Source: Haematobia irritans
Lineage: Eukaryota > Arthropoda > Insecta > Diptera > Muscidae
NCBI RefSeq assembly: GCF_050003625.1
Contig: NC_134397.1
Location: 222,952,537-223,016,536 of the forward strand
DNA length: 64,000 bases
Direction of reading: 5' to 3'
Made by a program: the position numbers and the translations under genes. Below are positions 45,476-57,408 of this stretch, piece by piece. The notes under the pieces are model-generated. The model ran no database searches and was not told where the DNA came from. It was given only the letters and a program-made list of their open reading frames with translations. The stretch's first letter is position 1, and each line of letters begins with the position of its first letter.

Positions 45476-46810
45476 AAAATACGTTCCACAATCGTGAACG
45501 GAAGGTGACAAAATGAAACGAAATTTTCACAAAAAATCAAAACTGAATATTCACGATTTCATGAACGGCATTCGTTTTTTTTGCCCATGAAAAATCTTAA
45601 GTCTTAAAATGCACCTCCGCCGGTGATGCAATTTGGTAAGGCGACCGTTAACGCGTTTGGTGCAAACAACATAGGTTCGAGTCACGGTAGAGAAAATCGT
45701 TTTTTGGAATTTTGTTTATAAATTACGTTTTCAGATCATGAAAGTTGGTTGTTGTTTTAACAACACATGGTGTCATTCAATCGTTGTCATATTGACACCG
45801 CCAGTTCTCCGTTTGACACAACATTTGTGATGATTCACTTTGAATCGTTTTAAACGAAACGGATCGTTTTAAACGAAACGGATCATTTTAAAATGAGTAC
45901 ATGGTTCATGGTTTTTTCTATGAGTGAATATATGACATCATATAAGAGAAAAATAAAATTATCTTTTTATACTATAATATCCTGAGCAGATCAAAACCTT
46001 TTCTACCGTCTCTCTATAGCTGTAAATTCCATTTATTGAATTGGATAATATGCTATAGCCCTATTTCATATCCCTATAAAGCTAAAGAGGACTCACATTA
46101 AGTAGTTCCAGTAGGTGCGAACTTTATTAATGTATACGTTTGAGATATTGTGTGTTTGTGTGAACGTATCTACTGAGAAATTTATGGTTTGGTTTAATTA
46201 TCTTCTTGCTAAACTAATTAGGACAATATCACTTCCACATTGTAGAGGAGGCAAAAAAAAAAAAGACAAAAAAGGATATTTTGAACGACGAATTTCTTTC
46301 TTTTTAACCTTTTCTCTCTTGGGTAATTATCACAAGATTTTATCCAGCCATAGCATCGGTAGTGCAGTTATATACCATATTAAGTAATCCCTCTATTAAA
46401 GACAAAAGAAAGCTATACTATGTGAAATATCTCTTGATGGAAAAGTTAATTTTCAAGGAACTTTATTAATATGAAAGCTGAGCGGTGACGGAATGCACGA
46501 TGGGAAGATATCAGGAGGCGTGCATGTCATGTCTTATATGACGGTTTTTAAACAATTTCTCCCACTTTGTTGCGGTGTAACAAAAAAATTTGCCAGAACA
46601 GGAAAGAGTTATGTGGGTGGTACGTATATAAAGACAAAAGACGTAGCTAAAAGTTAAACATTTTTTAAACTTGTATTTTTTAACATATTCTCCAGAGTCC
46701 AGTTTGCCGCGCCTTTATCATTTTTTTTAACGCTGAGAGACCATATATTAAAAATTGTACTTTGAAGAGAAATATCAAACGGACATTTTGCGTTAACTAA
46801 CCCAGCAAAA
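45476..46810. other. Unassigned stretch with a palindromic tandem
   Basis: CGTTTTAAACGAAACGGAT is repeated at 45846, 45865 and partly 45884. Around 45640-45690 TTTGGTAAGGCGACCGTTAA and GGTTCGAGTCACGG look like worn A- and B-boxes of a tRNA-derived sequence, at low confidence. The frame at 46115-46387 has no recognisable domain. Confidence 0.4.
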
Positions 46811-48143
46811 AACAAGTAAGAAAGTCTAAAGTCGGGCGGGGCCGACTATATTATACCCTGCACCACTTTGTAGATCTAAATTTTCGATACCATATCACAT
46901 CCGTCAAATGTGTTGGAGGCTATCACTCGATCTGGAAGAATTTGATAGACTTCTACAAAATCTATAGACTCAAAATTTAAGTCGGCTAATGCACTAGGGT
47001 GGAACACAATGGAGCAGGGTATAAAAATATGGGAAACATTTAAATCTGAAGCAATTTTGAGGAAACTTCGCAAAAGTTTATTTATGATTTATCGCTCGAT
47101 ATATATGTATTAGAAGTTTAGGAAAATTAGAGTCATTTTTACAACTTTTCGACTAAGCAGTGGCGATTTTACAAGGAAAATGTTGGTATTTTGACCATTT
47201 TTGTCGAAATCAGAAAAACATATATATGGGAGCTATATCTAAATCTGAACCGATTTCAACCAAATTTTGCACGCATAGCTACAAAGCTAATTCTACTCCC
47301 TGTGCAAAATTTCAACTAAATCGGAGCAAAAAATTGGCCTCTGTGGTCATATGAGTTTAAATCGGCCGAAAGCTATATATGGGAGCTATATCTAAATCTG
47401 AACCGATTTCAACCAAACTTGACACGCATAGCAACAATGCTAATTCTACTCCCTGTGCAAAATTTCAACTAAATCGGAGCAAAAAATTGGCCACTGTGGT
47501 CCTATGAGTGTAGATCGGGCGAAAGCTATATATGGGAGATATATCTAAATCTGAACCGATTTCAACCAAATTTGGCACGCATAGCTACAATGCTAATTCT
47601 ACTCCCTGTGCAAAATTTCAACCAAATTGGGGTAAAACTCTGGCTTCTGGGACCGTATTAGTCCATATCGGGCGAAAGATATATATGGGAGCTATATCTA
47701 AATCTGGACCGATTTCGATAAAATTTGGCACACTTGACTATAGTACTAATTGTTCTTCTTGTACAAAATTTTAAGCAAATTAGGGTAAAACTCTGGCTTC
47801 TGGGGCCATATAAGTCCATATCGGGCGAAATATATATATGGGAGCTATATCTAAATCTGAACCGATTTCTTCCAAAATCAATAGGGATCTATTCTGAGCC
47901 AAAACACATACTTGTGCCAAATTTGAAGTCGATTGGACTAAAACTGCGACCTAGACTTTGATTACAAAAATGTGTTCACGGACAGACGGACAGACGGACA
48001 GACGGACATCGCTATATCGACTCAGGAGCCCACCCTGAGCATTTTTGCCAAAGACACCATGTGTCTATCTCGTCTCCTTCTGGGTGTTGCAAACATATGC
48101 ACTAACTTATAATACCCTGTTCCACAGTGTGGAGCAGGGTATA
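46811..48143 (-). mobile_element. Q7: Q element, first of a tandem pair
   Basis: AACAAGTAAGAAAGTCTAAA with GTCGGGCGGGGCCGAC, 153-bp units at 47220-47870, GACAGACGGACAGACGGAC (47982-48006), and the hairpin TAATACCCTGTTCCACAGTG to GGGTATA. Confidence 0.87.
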
Positions 48144-49235
48144 AATATGGGAAACGTTTAAATCTGAAGCAATTTTAAGGAAACTTCACAAAGGTTTATT
48201 TATGATTTATCGCTCGATATATATGTATTAAAAGTTTAGGAAAATTAGAGTCATTTTTACAACTTTTCGACTAAGCAGTGGCGATTTAACAAGGAAAATG
48301 TTGGTATTTTGACGATTTTTGTCGAAATCAGAAAAACATATATATGGGACCTATATCTAAATCTGAACCGATTTCAACCAAATTTGGCACGCACAGCAAC
48401 AATGCTAATTCTACTCCCTGTGCAAAATTTCAACTAAATCGGGGTTAAAAATTGGTCTCTGTGGTCATATGAGTGTAAATCGGGCGAAAGCTATATATGG
48501 GAGCTATATCTAAATCTAAACCGATTTCAACCAAATTTGGCACGCATAGCAACAATGCTAATTCTACACCCTGTGCAAAATTTCAACTAAATCGGAGTTA
48601 AAAATTGGCCTCTGTGGACATATGAGTGTAAATCGGCCGAAAGCTATATATTGGAGCTATATCTAAATCTGAACCGATTTCAACCAAATTTGGCACGCAT
48701 AGCTACAATGCTAATTCTACTCCCTGTGCAAAATTTCAACCACATTGGGGTAAAACTCTGGCTTCTGCGACCGTATTAGTCCATATCGGCTGAAATATAT
48801 ATATGGGATCTATATCTCAATCTGAACCGATTTCAATGAAATTTAGCACACTTGACTATAGTACTAATTGTTCTTCTTGTGCAAAATTTTAAGCAAATTG
48901 GGGTAAAACTCTGGCTTCTGGGGCCATATAAGTCCATATCGGGTGAAATATATATATGGGAGCTATATCTAAATCCGAACCGAAATCAATAGGGATCTAT
49001 TCTGAGTCAAAACACATACTTGTGCCAAATTTGAAGTTGATTGGACTAAAACTGCGACCTAGACTTTGATTACAAAAATGTGTTCACGGACAGACGGACA
49101 TCGCTATATCGACTCAAGAGCCCACCCTGAGCATTTTTGCCAAAGACACCATTTGTCTATCTCGTCTCCTTCTGGGTGTTGTAAACATATGCACTAACTT
49201 ATAATACCCTGTTCCACAGTGTGGAGCAGGGTATA
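48144..49235 (-). mobile_element. Q8: Q element lacking its ACTTGTT end, joined to Q7
   Basis: It starts directly after Q7 at ATATGGGAAACGTTTAAATC, an internal Q position, and continues to an intact hairpin end at 49235. Direct joining without spacer suggests replication or unequal exchange rather than two chance insertions. Confidence 0.85.
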
Positions 49236-49302
49236 AAGACTAAAAAACTATTTTTTCCAATTTCACTTTTTATTTTTATCAGTATTTTTTTAACACTTTT
49301 AT

Positions 49303-50444
49303 TATACCCACCACCATAGAATGGTGACGGGGGTATAATAAGTTTGTCATTCCGTTTGTAACACATCGAAATATCGATTTCCGACTATATGAAGTATATA
49401 TATTCTTGATCAGGGAGAAATTCTAAGACGATATGACCATGTCCGTCTGTCCATCTGTCTGTCTGGCTGTCTGTCTGTTTGTTGTAATCATGCTACATTT
49501 TTCAATAATGAAGCAATCGTGCTCAAATTTTGCACAAACTCGTCTTTTGTCTGCAGGCAGGTAAAGTTCGAAGATGGGCTATATCGGTCCAGGTTTTGAT
49601 ATAGTCCCCATATAAACCGACCTCCCGATTTGGGGTCTTGGGCTTACAGAAATCGCACTTTTTATGCAATTTACCTGAAATTTTAAATCTAGAGGTATTT
49701 TATGACCATAAAGAGGTGTGCCAAAAATGGTGAGTATCGGTCCATATTTTGGTATAGCCCCCATAAGAACAATTTCCCGATTTAACTCCTTAAGTTTCTA
49801 GAAACCGAAGTTTTTATCCAATTTGCCTGAAATTGGAAATCTAGAGGTATTTTTGGGCCATAAAGAGGTGTGCCAAAAATGGTGAGTATCGGTCCGTATT
49901 TTAGTATAGCCCCCATAAGAACGATTTCTCGATTTAACTCCTTAGGTTTCTAGAAATCGTAGTTTTTATCCGATTTGCCTGAAATTGTAAATATTCCGGT
50001 ATTTAAGGCTAACAAAAACGTGTATCGGTCCATTTGGTAATGCCTCCATATAGACCGATTACACTTCGTGAGAGTATAGAAGGCGCACTGATCATGAAAA
50101 TTGCTTGAAACTCAATGTAAAATTCCCAGATTTTATTTTCGGGTTAAAATCTACAGATTTTAGATTTCAAATCAAGACGTCATTTTATAATTTTCTTGCA
50201 CACTTACAAGAGATGTTAATGATTCCTCTAAAGCTCAAACAAAAATTTTTCTTATAAATTCAGAATCTGATATAATCTTCATAGGTAAAATCTTTAAATT
50301 TATCTTCGTGAAGTGTACTTGATCTGTCCTCTGCTTAATCTGTCCTCAAACCCTCTGAAATTTCAAAGGAAACCCTATTATTTGATTCATGGTGGTGGGT
50401 GTTTAAGATTCGGCCCGGCAGAACTTACTGCAGTATATACTTGT
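49303..50444 (+). mobile_element. R2: complete R element
   Basis: TTATACCCACCACCATAGAA, ATATATATTCTTGATCAGGG, GTCTGTCTGGCTGTCTGTC (49455-49485), about three units, then GATTCGGCCCGGCAGAAC and ATACTTGTT. Confidence 0.86.
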
Positions 50445-51562
50445 TTTCTTACTACTTTTTCGATTCCACCGGAAGTTGAACCTGGGTCTGTTGGCATCAT
50501 AACAAAATGCATTAACACGCTCATCCACAAACACGATGAATCAAAACGTCTATTCAAATGTTTGTGACATGAACCTAATATGAGACCACGGCATGACATT
50601 CTAACTACTTCCTGAGATGTTCTTTATTATTATGAATGAAGAAATAAAGAATGCTGGTTCAAATCTCACAACGGAAATTTTTTTATTAAATATTTAAAAA
50701 AAAAATATTTTTTATGTTATACATCGTTTCTATTTTTTTTTTGCATATATTCACCTTCCCTAACGTCACCTTCAAATTTCAAAAAAAAAATAAAATCGGA
50801 AAACATCCAAGAACCTCTCCGATCGGATATAGGTAAACTCATTACCCCATATTCATTCTATATCCTCCCCCACGTTGCCTATAAATTCAAAATAAATCTA
50901 AGAAATTTAGATTTTTTACTATTCCAAAGAGGAGTTCCTTTTCTAGACCAGATATAGAAAAATCGTTTCTTTACCCCCCACTTTCCCTGTAAATTTCAAG
51001 TAAATCCGAGAAGTCTAGACTTTATTATATTCTTTAGAAAACAAGGGACATCTCCTTTCCCGATTAAATATCGGAAAATAAAGTAGGGGGCCAAGGGAAG
51101 TTATCCCTTCCTGACCAAATAAAGTAGCTGATCTTTGATGAAGCTACCCCCAAACATTTATGAAAATTTCAAGCAAATCGGAGAACTTATGCCCAATTTT
51201 TAAACCGTTGGGCAAGTGGGAGTTCCCCTAACCTACCAAATATGAAGAAGTCAGGAATCCCATATTAACCTCATAACCTCCCTTCCTAACCTAACCTCCC
51301 CTCACGACCTCTTTCAAGAAAAGCGGTGAATTTTAGTTTTTTTACTAAATGTTAAGCAATTCCCCTCACGTCCTCTTTCAAGAAAAGCGGTGAATTTTAG
51401 TTTTTTTTTTTCACTAAATGTTAAAAAAGTCGGGCAAATGGGAGCTACCCTTCCCAAATTTCGAAAACTAAAGTGGAGGATCTTTGCCAACCTTCCCTTC
51501 AAGCAAATCGGAAAACTTAAGTCCAATTTTCACCAAGTCGGACAAAGAGCAGTCCCCGGCCA
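50445..51562. other. Unassigned degraded repeat with a 64-bp tandem
   Basis: TTTCAAGCAAATCGGAGAAC recurs (51170, 51500), suggesting a worn minisatellite related in style to P/Q/R. 51298-51361 and 51362-51430 are tandem copies (CTCTTTCAAGAAAAGCGGTG). No gene. Confidence 0.45.
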
Positions 51563-52212
51563 CACTCAAAAAAATTTACTTGGATTCAAAGATTTTGACC
51601 TTCCCTTAAGGATTTTGGCATTGATTTAAAGCCAAAGATTCCGCTTCGTTAAAATAAAGAAATTTTTAGCGGCCCATCTGGCTTTAAATCTAGGATCAAC
51701 AAAATTAAAATTGGGATGCAGATCTCATTTATTCAAGTTTTATTCTCTATTTATTATAAAGCTATTCACGTACAAACAAGTTCCAGGTTAAAAATCCAAA
51801 TTAAAAATTAGAAATGTTTTCTTAATTCTAAAAAAAAAACTTTTAAACCAAAGATATTAAATCTTCGAAATAAGTCTTAGCTTATATTCCAGTTATTGTA
51901 TCTTGTGTCCAAAGATTCAATATTTCAGTTAATTTAAGGACGGTTTGTTTAAATCAAAAATGCGTTTACTTTACTTTAAGGAAAATTTGACTTAGTTCAA
52001 ATACATACGAATTTAACGAAGGACGCAAATTTTCAAAATGTCTGTCCTAAATTAAACAAAAACAACAAATATTTTTGAAGCAAAGATTATGAACTTTCTT
52101 TTAATTAAAATTTCATTATTTTAAAGAAATTTTTCATTAATAATGTGTAAATTGTGCATCCTCAAATTTAGATTTCGTCATCTTTAGTATCACGTAAATA
52201 TTTTTTGCAGTG
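51563..52212. mobile_element. T3: family T element, 650 bp
   Basis: Starts CACTCAAAAAAATTTACTTG and ends with the inverse of CACTGCAAAAAATATTTACG. The CAAAGATTTTGACC, AAGGATTTTGGCATTGATTT phrases match T2. No transposase frame. Confidence 0.75.
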
Positions 52213-52323
52213 CCGATATCAACATGTGAAGTGTCCTATTTTCACCACAAGATCACGATAAACGTAGAACGTTTATGGAAAATTTTAAATGAATCGGTTT
52301 AGTCATTTCCAGCTTACTGGGAA
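52213..52323. other. Spacer
   Basis: Short unassigned spacer between T3 and the P7 fragment. Confidence 0.4.
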
Positions 52324-52353
52324 CACAATATAATTACTTGGATTGTGGTAATA

Positions 52354-52990
52354 CACTGAAAAAAAAGCATACTCGGTTCCAAAGATTTTGTCTTTACTTT
52401 AAAAAATTTGGTATTGATTCCGAGCCAAAGAAGCGGAGAATACAAGTAAGGATACTTTTAAGACACAATTCTCTTTTAAATTTAGGTTTTGTGTACTTGC
52501 TTCAAGGAAGCAAATTTTAATTTTTCGCTTTCTCAGCTTTTTTTCTTTATATGCTATCAAAGTCCTTTAAAAACGAGTTAACGGCAACTTTATTTTCCAA
52601 ATTAGGACTTGACTTCCCGTAGAAATTATGCTATGTTTGAAGTAAAAAACTTCTTTAAAAAAAAGTTTTGAAAAACATGTCCTATATTTGAACGATTTTT
52701 TGTTTTGTAGTCAAGATGCAAAAAGACAACAAATTTAAAGACAATTTCATTAAATTTAAGGAATTTTTCTGAATTATTAAAGTCAAGTTGACCTTAGCCT
52801 ATAACTTTTTTCTTTCATGTTAAGATACCCATTTTTAAGTCAAATCACTTAATTATAAGGACAATACGACTTCATTGGACAAGGAAAATAACTTTATTTT
52901 AGAGAAATGCGTCTTCTATGCTAAGCAAAATTTGTATTCGTATTTTAAAGACATGAAATCTTTGACCTCACGACAATATTTTTTTCACTG
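52354..52990. mobile_element. T2: family T element, 637 bp
   Basis: TA at 52352-52353 and 52991-52992. Ends CACTGAAAAAAAAGCATACT and, inverted, CAGTGAAAAAAATATTG. It contains GGTTCCAAAGATTTTGTCTT and GAAGCGGAGAATACAAGTAAG, shared with T1 and 57237. Confidence 0.85.
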
Positions 52991-53043
52991 TACTTACCGA
53001 TGGCAAGGTATCTTAACATATTAGACAAGAAAAGGTATATGTA

Positions 53044-54022
53044 CACGGTTGAAAAAGACTGTTTTTCATATGTTTGGCTATAAACATTATATGTTTGGAA
53101 CACAAATTTTTAAACACAATATTTTTGAGTGCAAGCATATAATGTTCATAAACTAGCATAACATGTTTGGGATATATATGTTAATATGTTAGAACATATT
53201 ATGTTTGGGACATAAAATGTTTGTAAATATAATATGCTTGAATGCAAACATATATTAATTTAGAAATAGCCTATAAACATATATGTGTTTAGTAGCTTGG
53301 AGCGCTATTTAACAGGGAGCGATATTGAATTAAGTTGGTGGTTGTTGCTTGTTACTACAAAATTAACATTTTATTTTTCCTTGGGCAATTGATCAGCTAC
53401 TTCTTTGATCCTTACAAACTGTGTGGCCCGCTGTTCGAATCCCCATCCGGCAAAAGGTAAAATTAAAATAAAAAAAAAATCATAAAATTGAATAATTTCT
53501 TCTACATTGTTTGTATTACAGAAAAAGGTGCTAAGAACTAAAAAATCTCGTGGAAGTGATAAAGATGTCGGGGAATATACAATTGGGCAGAAACAAAATT
53601 TTGAGCATTCAGGTCGAAAACCTATGTTGTTAGCACCTATATTACCTGTTTATTTTCATAATTCGTTATGATTGTAAATATATAAATAAATAAATAAAAT
53701 TTTGAGCACAATATTGTTTGGGAGAATTTTTTTTAAGCATATAATATTTTTGGGTGCAAAATGCTTCCAAACATATTATATGTTCACATAATAACATATT
53801 GTTTTTTGGAAGACAACATTATTGAATTTGGATGCAAAAATACAAAATGTTTGGAACTTAGACTACCCAAACATATATTGTTTAAACCAATATGCTTTCA
53901 AACATATTATATATTGGAGGAGATCAAACATATAAATGTTTGGGCAATTCCCAAAAATATATATGCTTGAAGCAAAATATGTTTGGGAGTATATGTTACA
54001 GAAGCGATTTTTTGTGAGCGTG
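53044..54022 (+). mobile_element. S2: uninterrupted family S element, 979 bp
   Basis: TA at 53042-53043 and 54023-54024. Ends CACGGTTGAAAAAGACTGTT and, inverted, CACGCTCACAAAAAATCGCT. Subterminal AAACATAT/ATATGTTT palindromes at 53080-53280 and 53740-53990. The tRNA-like module is at 53385-53462 (B-box CTGTTCGAATCC), directly followed by AAAGGTAAAATTAAAA and, 60 bases on, TTGTATTACAG. No transposase. Confidence 0.85.
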
Positions 54023-55445
54023 TAGGGACTTTTGCACGGAACTTAGTGAGCCAGAATTGAAATATGGGGGTCGCTTATATAGGGTCCTATATACAATTAT
54101 GAAATTGATATGGACCAATTTTTGTGTGATTGGTGATCGATTTATCTGAGAGCTATATATAACTATAGACCGATATGGACCTAGTTAGGCATGGTTGTTG
54201 ATGGCCACACTGTTAGAAAAATATGTTTTTCATATGTTCCGATATAAACAAAATGTGTTTCGGGCAATATTTTAAACCACAATATATTTAAGTGCGAACA
54301 TGTAATGTTCCTAAACTAACACTAAATGTTTGGGACATCTATGTTAATATGTTAGAATATATTATGTTTGGGGCATCAATGTTTCATAAAAATCATATGT
54401 GTGAATACAAACATATATAAATTTACAAATTTCGACTAAACATACATATGTTGTGATATTTTATTCAAAGCGACAGAGAGAGTATAGAGAGAAATAGAGA
54501 TGGAAACCGGGAGAGTTGACGAAAGATATCAATATAACACAGCAAAAGAGTCAAAAGAGAACAATTTCTGTGAAACCGCTTGTATGTTGTTTCGGAAAAC
54601 TGTTTTATGATAAGGCCAAAAATTTGATATGTTTAAGTCTAAATATTATTTAATTTGAATAAAGAGAATATACATTCTGAACCAAGAGAATAGACATTTG
54701 AAAAACAAACAGCTTATGTTTTCGCCTTGAGAGCAGCATTTTATGTATGTGTGGACATGTGTTTTGTTTATCATTTTGGCATTATGGGCACAATTTTTTT
54801 CTTGGTTCGTTAAAAGAAATCAGGGGTCTTCATAAAAATAACGAAAGGGCACTATACTCTTTTTAGAGTTGGGACAGTAAAATGAAATAAGGAGGAAATA
54901 GTGAAAAATTACACAGTAAAATGTAAAAAAAACAAACTTTAGTTCCTCTTTATTAAAAAGTAGTCCACGAGGAGTTGACGGACACCATCAAATATAAAAG
55001 CGGGTATTAAGTTCGAGTTTTACAGCTAAAACAATTTAAAAAGTTTATTTTCTTTAAAATGAATTATTAAAGAAAAATAAAAGGAATCTTAGAGCGATGG
55101 TGTTAAATGCTAGTAAAAAACTGTTCACTCCTAAATAAATTTATGTTTATATTATAAAATTATGTATGTATGTTTATACTCGACTCCACGTTCTTCTTTT
55201 GTAAGTTTTTGAATTCCTTCCAAATTTTAAAGTTTTGTACAAAAACAGTTTTTTATTACAAGATTGTTATTTTTGCAATAAAAAATAATATGTTATCCAA
55301 AAATCTGTAAATTTCGTTTATATCAAGCACTGTTACTGACTATAAATCTTTAATAACACACATTTCGAAGTTTCATTTAAAAAAAAAATAATATAGTATA
55401 AATATAAATGTGTAAATTAAAAAAAAAAAAAAAAACAAAAAAAAT

Positions 55446-55521
55446 GTTCGGTCGGAGCAGGGATTGAACCCACGACCCTTTGCATGCAAGGCAGACATGC
55501 TAACCACTGCTCCACGTGGCA
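55446..55521 (-). mobile_element. SINE head only (tRNA-like), copy 5
   Basis: Inverted TGTTCGGTCGGAGCAGGGAT and GCATGCTAACCACTGC match the tRNA-like head of SINE copies 1-3, with an A-rich tract on its left. The SINE body is absent, and the terminal CCA-stem pairing is not kept, so this is not a functional tRNA gene. Confidence 0.72.
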
Positions 55522-55635
55522 AACAAATGTATGTTTCTGTTAAATAATGTTATGTTTGCATGGGCTCGTGGGCGCTGCAAACTATGCTATATAAATGTAA
55601 CTTAAAACGATAATTATCTACTGGTGACTATAACA

Positions 55636-55712
55636 GCTACGTAGCCCAGTGGATAGTGTGTTGGCTTACAAACTGTATGGTCCTCGGTTCGATTCTCCGT
55701 GCAGGCGAAAGG
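55636..55712 (+). other. tRNA-like Pol III promoter module inside S3
   Basis: TAGCCCAGTGGATAGTGTG fits an A-box and GGTTCGATTCTCC a B-box, at tRNA spacing. The clover-leaf stems do not pair well. The same place in S1 and S2 has a worse copy. Confidence 0.6.
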
Positions 55713-56837
55713 TAAAATTTAAAAAATTTATAAAAGTGAATAATTTCTTGAACATTATTTGTATTACAGAGAAAGGTTCCAATAACTAAAAAATTTCGTG
55801 GAAGTGAAAATTACGAGTATGTTAGGGAATGAGCACAATCGTGTTTGGGAAAAATTCTTCCAAGCATATAATATTTTTGGCTCAAAATGCTTCCAAACAT
55901 ATAATATATTCACATAAAACAAACATATTAATGTTTCGGCAGTATGCAATAATATATGTGCTTCCTGCAAAATATGTTTGGAACATATGTTAAAGAAGCG
56001 ATTTTTTTTGAGGGTGCATATACTAGCACAATGTACCAAATTTCAGCTGACTCGGATGAAATTTGCTCCTCCAAGAAATCGGTTTATATGGGGGCTATAT
56101 ATAATTATGGACCGATATGGACCAATTCCTGCATGATTGTTAGAGACTAACAACATAACATAACATATACTAACATCACGTACCAAATTTCAATCGAATC
56201 GGATGAATTTTGCTCTTCCAGGGGACTCCTGAGGTAAAATCTGGGGATTGGTTTATATTGGGGCTATATATAATTATGGACCGATTTCTACCAATTTTTG
56301 CATTGCTGTTTGAAGCCATATATTAACACCACGTACCAAATTTCAAGTGAATCAGATTAATTTTGTTCTTCCAAGAGGCTCCGGAGGTCAAATCTGCGGA
56401 TCGGTTTATATGGGGGCTATATATAATTATGGACCGATGTGGACCAATTTTTGCATGGTTGTTAGACACCATATACTAACACCATGTGCCAAATTTCAGC
56501 TGGATCGGATGATATTTGCTTTTCTTAGAGGATCCGCAAGCCAAATCTGGGGGTCCGTTTATATGGGGGCTATACGTAAAAGTGGACCGATATGGCTAAT
56601 TTGAAATACCATCCGGCCTACATCAATAGCAACTACTTGTGCCAAGTTTCAAGTCGATAGGCTGTTTCGTTCGGAAGTTAGTGTGATTTCAACAGACGAA
56701 TGGACGGACGGACATGCTCAGATCGACTCAGAATTTCACCACGACCCAGAATATATATACTTTATGGGGCAATATTTCGATGTGTTACAAACGGAATGAC
56801 AAAGTTAAGATACCCCCATCCTATGGTGGAGAGTATA

Positions 56838-57236
56838 ATAATATTTTTTGTTGTGGAGAAACTATATTTGTGATATTTTCCAACAGCCTATTTTTAATAA
56901 CCAATTTTTATTTTATTTTCGGAAGTCCTATGATTGCTTTCGCAATAAATTTCAAAAGAGAATTGTTGGTGCATAAGTATCCTTAACATGTTTTTTTCAC
57001 TTTATTTAGCTTTTTTTGACATTGTGAATATTTTCAGCAAACTTTCTTATAAACTTTCTTCTTTTGTTTTCAGGATATCAAACATTCAAGTGCATATACA
57101 CACATACATATGTAGTGCATATACCTGCAGATATGCATCATAAAATGAAATATGTTGACAATTTAAATATCAACATAAATGAAATTACTCTGTGGGATGA
57201 ATGCCAATTGGAATAATATATAAAACTTTTTTTCAA
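56838..57236. other. Unassigned spacer
   Basis: AT-rich, no gene or repeat I can name. Confidence 0.35.
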
Positions 57237-57370
57237 GTCTACATGCCCGGTTCCAAAGATTTTGTCTCTACACTAATGATTTTGGTATTGATTCTGAACC
57301 AAAGAAGTGGAGAATTGAAGTAAGGATACGATATGATAGAATTGTCTTTTAAATTTAAGTTTTGGGTAGG
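57237..57370 (+). repeat. Family T fragment
   Basis: CCCGGTTCCAAAGATTTTGT and ACCAAAGAAGTGGAGAATTG match T2 at 52373-52445. No right end. Confidence 0.7.
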
Positions 57371-57408
57371 ATTCAATGAGATTCCCGCCGTAGTGAAAGA
57401 TTCACAGA

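Larger units (their letters stand above)
54208..56016 (+). mobile_element. S3: diverged family S element, 1.8 kb
   Basis: Starts CACTGTTAGAAAAATATGTT and ends GCGATTTTTTTTGAGGGTG, flanked by CA on both sides. Compared with S2 it has ~800 bp of extra AT-rich sequence (54480-55440), an SINE head and a better preserved tRNA-like module. Confidence 0.78.
52324..56837 (-). mobile_element. P7: P element split by three insertions
   Basis: P pieces lie at 52324-52353, 52991-53043, 54023-54207 and 56017-56837. Joined they read in order as in P8: CACAATATAATTACTTGG, CTTACCGATGGCAAGGTATC, GGGACTTTTGCACGGAAC, GCATATACTAGCACAATGTA, and so on to CATCCTATGGTGGAGAGTATA. The leading palindromic end is missing. 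The insertions are T2, S2 and S3. Confidence 0.88.

Noticed and set aside
55446..55712. Functional tRNA genes
   Set aside because: A- and B-box-like words are present, but acceptor and anticodon stems do not pair and the pieces belong to SINE or S elements.
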